Assembly (NCBI RefSeq): GCF_964340395.1
Contig: NC_135558.1
Location: 1,649,001-1,662,500 of the forward strand
DNA length: 13,500 bases
Direction: 5' to 3'
Source of the DNA: Glandiceps talaboti
Lineage: Eukaryota > Hemichordata > Enteropneusta > Spengelidae
A model generated the notes under the pieces. It made no database searches, was not told the DNA's origin, and saw nothing but the letters and a program-made list of their open reading frames with translations. A program made the position numbers and the translations under genes. How positions within the stretch are numbered: position 1 is the stretch's first letter; every line of letters begins with the position of its first letter. Below, piece by piece: positions 1 to 13,500 of the stretch.

Positions 1-4
1 CACA

Positions 5-165
5 TATTGCCTGGCCTTATTCAGGCACTAGTAGATGTCATATTACCCCTTGTGCTGTTATGTAGCAATCATTTCAGATAGCTTTCAGCCTTGGAAAGTA
101 GTTACTACATAAAAGCATGAGGGGTAATATGATGTCAACTAGTGCCCAAATAAGGCCAGACAATA
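5..165. mobile_element. Palindromic MITE-like element
   Basis: The left arm (about 5-68) and right arm (about 102-165) are inverted copies of each other over about 64 bp with few mismatches. They share TGGCCTTAT, GGCACTAGT, ATATTACCCCT and TTATGTAG. A loop of about 33 bp (69-101) separates them. There is no coding capacity. The structure is that of a hairpin-forming non-autonomous DNA element. I could not define a target-site duplication, because the left end is within 5 bases of the window edge. Confidence 0.75.
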
Positions 166-960
166 AGTTTATATTATGGTCTAGATCTAGTCATGGTTAT
201 ACAAAAGACAAGTGTTATGAGCTTTATCAGCTATCACATGATGTAGATTATGAAGTTTTCCATTAATCATCAATACAGTAAGTTATTATTGGAACAAAAT
301 GGGTGACACCAAAATATTTCACAACTGTCATAACATCAGTGCCAAACTGTCACAATTCCTGGCCGTTTAATGTTGCCAATTTTCTTGTTCTTGCCTCCTC
401 ACTCCCCCCACCATCTTCAGGACTTGGTTTGTAAGTTTCTGCACCTTTTCAGTACATTAATGTAAGAACAATAAAGTAGTTAAAATCTGTTTATGTTCTA
501 GAACCCTGCACAATATGAAATCAAATTATTGTGGATGTATAATGTAAGAGTAATATTTATCATAACCTAACTCATAATTTATGTTAAGTTTTGGTGATAA
601 CATTAAGCTGTTAAATTCCAGTTCAACAAAGTATGTAAAGAAAGTCTTTTGTTTCCAGAAATTTGTCTGCACATCGTAATTTAGATTTAGATGACAAAAA
701 TATATTACTAGAAGAAAAAAATAAGAAATGTTTAACATTTTCCCTGCCAAAAAAAGTTGCATATTTTTCAAGTTTATCTGTAATTTTTTACACATCTCAA
801 CTTTATTTTAGATTTGAATGACAGAAATATTCTTTATGTATAAATTGGTGTCAAAATGTTGGTGTAAAAGGGGGAACATTTACCAAGGAATGATAAAATT
901 ATGTAGTGTATGTATGTTCATTATGAATGGGGTTAAAGGTCACACAAATAGTATTGATTG

Positions 961-1319
961 TAGTCTCGGTTACCCAGACTCTCACCACTGGGGGCACTGC
1001 CTACACGACCACTCAGACGAGTCAGGGGAAACCACGTTTCAACTATCCCACATAGGAAGTAGCTTCGAGAGCAGTGCATGCTGGGGAATACTTCACGTCC
1101 AACATTGTAGGCTAAACAATTTAGATACTTTCTTGACAAGTTAACACTTCTCAAGTGAGTGATACATTTTAATTACAACAAATAGGCCTCACAAGCCCAC
1201 TTCTTATCACTTGGAAGAAATATATTCTGTGACTTTCGGACAGGGTAGTTGAAAAGTCTCTCATCTGGGTAATGTCGTGGAAGAGCCCACAGCAGTGAAA
1301 GTCTTGGTAACCAAGACTA
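961..1319. mobile_element. MITE-like element with ~50-bp imperfect terminal inverted repeats
   Basis: The end at 961-1010 begins TAGTCTCGGTTACCCAGACT, and the reverse complement of 1271-1319 begins TAGTCTTGGTTACCAAGACT (18 of 20 identical). The similarity continues inward to a shared ACGAC. Each end is itself nearly palindromic (AGTCTTGGT/ACCAAGACT). The outer TA at both borders could be a TA target duplication, as in Tc1/mariner-derived MITEs, but this is an inference. The interior is locally more GC-rich than its surroundings and gives only chance open frames. Confidence 0.7.
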
Positions 1320-2430
1320 TATAAACTGCCACTGTATCACTCACACATCAATGGTACTTTGTAGAGTCTAAACTAACAGTACAAATAATTTTGTAAACTA
1401 TGTTTTTGGGTATTAATGGGGCAATGTACCATGTTGTCATCGGTTACAGATTTTATTCAGACTAGTATATATAGAGATTAAAGTCAGTGATGGAAGTGAG
1501 ATCTTAAAAGTGTAATAACACTGTATATCAAAGATGATGATATCACTAGCTCCAACTCGCCTTTTTCATTTCAATAAGTTTTCTTGGGATTTGTATGCTA
1601 AATCACATTTTTGTAACAAATTACTATTATCCAGTTCAAATTTTTCTCATGATCTTCTTCTCTCTTGTAAATATGTTCAATTTTACTGTCAGTTTCAGAG
1701 CTAAATTCATTTGTGAAATACTGTACATTGTGCAATGTTAAGAATTTTTCACTGCATACAAATAAAGTTTTGTAATAACTTATACATGTATCACCATGCG
1801 AGAAAACCATTCAGAATGTCACAGATCAGGGAGTGAATTTTCCTAGATCACTCTGTCTACCTCTCTCAGTCTACCTCTCTACTTGCTCTTAGACTCTCAC
1901 TTTCTCTGTCACCACTAAAGTGAAAGTCTCCATATCTCCACAGAGACTAAAAAATAAAACTTGCATGAGTCTTTGTTATTACATTCATTTTGCATTTACT
2001 TCAACCCTAAGACGTTTAACCCTGTCCAATATGTAAAGTGTATTTTTCTCATAAATGACTAACAAATACATATGACTCAACTTTCAACAAAGCCAATGAT
2101 CTTGGAATTTTCTATAAAACTCAAAAAGTCAAAAATAGAAAGGAATTCTACTGGAAGAGTATGAACATTGAAGGAAGGTATATAGAAATTCCCTCATTCC
2201 CACACTACTAAAACCACGAACCTCGTAACAGCACGAGGAATTTCCATTTTGTTGGCAGACAGTTATACAATAGCTTGCAAGAATGAATTGACATCAAAAA
2301 ATCACAAACTACAAAATGCAACTATTAAAATAATTCTATTATTTTCTTAGCAAATTAAGTTTCCATTACAAAAAAAAATCTATTCGGCATTGACTATATA
2401 CAGTGTATTGAATTTGCAACAGACCAATAT
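1320..2430. other. Intergenic DNA without a recognisable gene
   Basis: AT-rich sequence 3' of SARDH on either strand, with many stop codons. It contains a pyrimidine-rich stretch (1855-1910) with a hairpin pairing gactctcacttt (1892-1903) with aaagtgaaagtc (1917-1928). A small hairpin CCTCGT/ACGAGG lies near 2220-2237. No conserved protein or RNA signature was seen. Confidence 0.6.
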
Positions 2431-2434
2431 TAAA

Positions 2435-2448
2435 GTTGTCATGGTAAC
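2435..2448. promoter_or_regulatory. X-box-like (RFX) motif
   Basis: GTTGTCATGGTAAC differs at one position from the RFX X-box consensus GTTGCCATGGTAAC. The motif is near-palindromic and about 1.2 kb past the SARDH stop codon. No gene is visible next to it, so function is unknown. Confidence 0.3.
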
Positions 2449-3182
2449 AGTCTGTAATAATGAAGTGTTCATAATAGCAAATTGTGTACTCTATAGGAAG
2501 AAAACTAGTGTCAATACCCTAAAGCCACATAAGGTGAACATTTGTGTAAAGTTCAGAATTTGTTCTCTTTAGTTTCATGATCTATCTTCATAGTGTACAT
2601 ACATACATACATACATACATACACATGTGATATGACAATCTCCAAATGATCTGTATGCATCCAGCAAACACTATAGATATTTAAAGTACACACAAAATAT
2701 CATTCAATTTCAAATACAGAGAGAACATTAACAAACTTAAAGACACAGTTTGTATTAGGATTCAAATTTTGGTGTGAAGGAGAGCATAGACATGTAGGGA
2801 TCCTTTCCAATGTCTGTAAGTACAGCTATAGAAAAAAAAATTGACCCTGCTTCACAGATTAAAATTTACACTAATGCAAGAACGTGGCATTGAAACCTTG
2901 GCCTTTAAGGAGTGCATACAATGCTAAATCCCGTCTACATTACATTAAACCCCCATGTTTGAATCTCATTGACTTAGATTAATACACTACTTATCCAATC
3001 AGTGATGCCATATGGATTACTCATACTGTTTGCCACACCTAAATATTAATCCTAATCTGACTCTGGCCAGTACATTTGTTACTCATTGCCAGTTACAAAA
3101 TCTAAAACTTACAAACAGTATTACATGTAGTTTTAGTTGTTATTTCATTCCAATGCAACATTTACAGTAACTGCTGACAATA
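2449..3182. other. 3' flanking DNA without a recognisable gene
   Basis: AT-rich non-coding sequence apart from the CATA repeat. Short segments such as catgtttgaatctcattgac (2955-2974) faintly resemble a Pol III B box, but no A box was found at a suitable distance. Nothing else is supportable. Confidence 0.55.
2596..2622. repeat. (CATA)n microsatellite
   Basis: Six or so tandem CATA units, ending in cacatg. It is a simple tetranucleotide repeat in intergenic DNA. Confidence 0.9.
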
Positions 3183-3196
3183 GTTACCATAGTAAC
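3183..3196. promoter_or_regulatory. X-box-like (RFX) motif
   Basis: GTTACCATAGTAAC differs at one position from GTTACCATGGTAAC and matches both half-sites of the RFX consensus. It is the second such motif in the 3' flank. Chance occurrence is possible in AT-rich DNA. Confidence 0.3.
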
Positions 3197-3384
3197 AGAC
3201 TTTATACTATGTACTTGTATCTTATACAGCCTCTTCAAAAGTACAAATGACATTCCAGGAAAGACACTTTGTCTTCAATAATTGAGTTATTTTGTATATC
3301 AACATTAAAAATGGTGAGATCTTAGATAATATACATCGTAAATCATCTATTATGTAGGTATATATTAAGGCCATCCATATAAAT

Positions 3385-3390
3385 TTTATT
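3385..3390 (-). promoter_or_regulatory. Candidate polyadenylation signal AATAAA for SARDH
   Basis: The plus strand reads TTTATT, so the minus (sense) strand reads AATAAA about 270 bp after the SARDH stop codon. It is the first canonical hexamer I see in the downstream flank, and a 3' UTR of about 300 bp would be ordinary. The surrounding sequence is AT-rich, so a chance hexamer is possible. Confidence 0.4.
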
Positions 3391-3659
3391 GTTTAACAAA
3401 TTTTATAAATTCAATTTCTGGTACATACCCAAAATTCAGCTTTTCCATGATTAAAACAGTAATGTACCCCTGAATGATTCCCTGTCAAACTTGTACAATT
3501 TTTACATTATCTCCAAAAGTTAAAATATGTTGCAATACCATCCTTATAATAGTTCATTTCATTTGGTAATATGGTAATTAACATGAAAATAATCAAGCTA
3601 ACCGAGTTTTTAAAATGATCTGAGATCAAAATGTATGAAAGAGCTTTGTTATCTTCCCT

Positions 3660-12562
<8,903 letters not shown>

Positions 12563-13500
12563 CTGGAAAAGTAATATAAATTATAAGTGAATATCAATAA
12601 CCATTTGAAAGACTGTCTATAGTTTTCATCAAAACACTACATTAAATACTCTCATTGCTTTTTTATATGGAACAAATATTCAGGGCAATGTCATCAAAGG
12701 AAAAGGTGCCAGATTGAAATAAATAGTATTATATTAATTTTCTCCAAGAATTGGCTCCTGACTCCATGGAGTACAACTTGCAGAGTACATCCTCATATTT
12801 CTGAATGATTTTCATTTGAATGCTATAGTTGTTTTGCTAGGATCACAAAAAATATCTTGTCAAATGTTGTCTTCTGACAACAACATACATAAAATGGTAC
12901 ATGTTCAGTGGCAAAATTTCTTGAATTTCAAATTCTAAAAGATTCTTATCATTATAATTGATGGACACCTCAAGGACATGTGTTCCTAAAAATACCTATG
13001 AAGTTAAAGAGTCTGGAAAGAATTTGAAGGAAGTTAAAGGTTCATTTGACATTTTATAACTTTACCTACTATTATCAACTGTCTCTTTGCTGTAACTGAA
13101 CCCAATGCTGTACATAAATGAATTTTAATATCTTAAATATTTCAAAAAGTTGATCATAAAATTTCTGTATAAATTATTTTATATTGTGATATTTTTCATT
13201 CTGACTGAACAATGCATAATTGTCCAGAAGTGTGATGGCATGTGCCTCGGGGGCGAAAGCTTAGCTTGTGGTCCTTTTAAAATAAGAAAAGAAATTTTTG
13301 GGTACACCATCTTGTTTTTTTAAAGACATCAACAATTTTGTTATTTTCCCATAGAGTTAACACAATACTTGGCAGCCATATTGGATTTGGCAGCCATATT
13401 GAATTCTGAAATGACTAAATTTTGATATCACTTTGACCTCTATTTCAAAAATATGTTTGGTGACCAGACTTTTCTTGATTTTAAGTGAGACTCGATTAGA
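12563..13500 (-). other. Upstream SARDH intron (partial), with an 18-bp direct repeat
   Basis: No exon of the SARDH N-terminal half was found here, so this should be intron running off the window. The only patterned part is ggcagccatattg at 13371-13383 and again at 13389-13401, an 18-bp period. Its reverse complement, CAATATGGCTGCC, resembles the core of a YY1 site (ATGGC-GCC). A short GC-richer block, tgcctcgggggcgaaagc, lies at 13243-13260. Confidence 0.6.

Noticed and set aside
818-1154. Overlapping open frames of 108 and 73 codons
   Set aside because: They lie mostly in the MITE at 961-1319, on opposite strands, with no recognisable domain.
1316-1323. TATATAAA next to a palindrome, as a promoter
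   Set aside because: It arises at the junction of the MITE end with AT-rich flank, and no gene or RNA follows (ATG GTA... stops after a few codons).

Overview
This is a metazoan nuclear genomic window. It carries the 3' part of one protein gene, on the minus strand, broken into short exons (81 to 319 bp) by introns with GT...AG ends. The exons read as mitochondrial sarcosine dehydrogenase (SARDH): the FAD-dependent, tetrahydrofolate-linked enzyme that turns sarcosine into glycine and 5,10-methylene-THF and passes electrons to ETF. Base composition is AT-rich, and non-coding DNA is full of short microsatellites, minisatellites and foldback/MITE-like elements. That suggests an invertebrate animal, perhaps a marine lophotrochozoan or invertebrate deuterostome; the sequence alone does not settle which.

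Layout. Positions 1-3659 lie 3' of the SARDH stop codon: 3' UTR, then intergenic DNA with a palindromic MITE (5-165), a second MITE with about 50-bp inverted ends (961-1319), a CATA microsatellite and two X-box-like motifs, but no recognisable gene. Positions 3660-12562 hold twelve consecutive minus-strand coding segments, whose reading phase is conserved across all eleven junctions and which give 668 complete residues plus a stop. Positions 12563-13500 are the intron (or part of it) upstream of the first visible exon. The N-terminal targeting peptide and FAD-binding Rossmann region, about 270 residues by comparison with the vertebrate protein as remembered, lie beyond the right edge.

The introns hold most of the odd structure. 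Intron 9867-11005 contains a 665-bp foldback transposon-like element. Its inverted ends are built from 15/17-bp GC-rich tandem units and it is flanked by perfect 11-bp direct repeats; next to it is a (TCACA)n array. Intron 9393-9724 is largely a 33-bp minisatellite. Intron 8832-9311 holds a (CTGT)/(ACAG)/(AC) compound array that can fold on itself. Intron 6628-7707 has a 16-bp HindIII-containing tandem array and a degenerate ribozyme-like motif. Intron 5364-6479 has a tRNA-like SINE candidate, a perfect 25-bp inverted repeat and a partial duplication of the end of the neighbouring exon across a (GT)n tract.

There is only one gene here, so no multi-gene system can be described. The most noteworthy item is the foldback element. 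I found no evidence for a new enzymatic or defence system.
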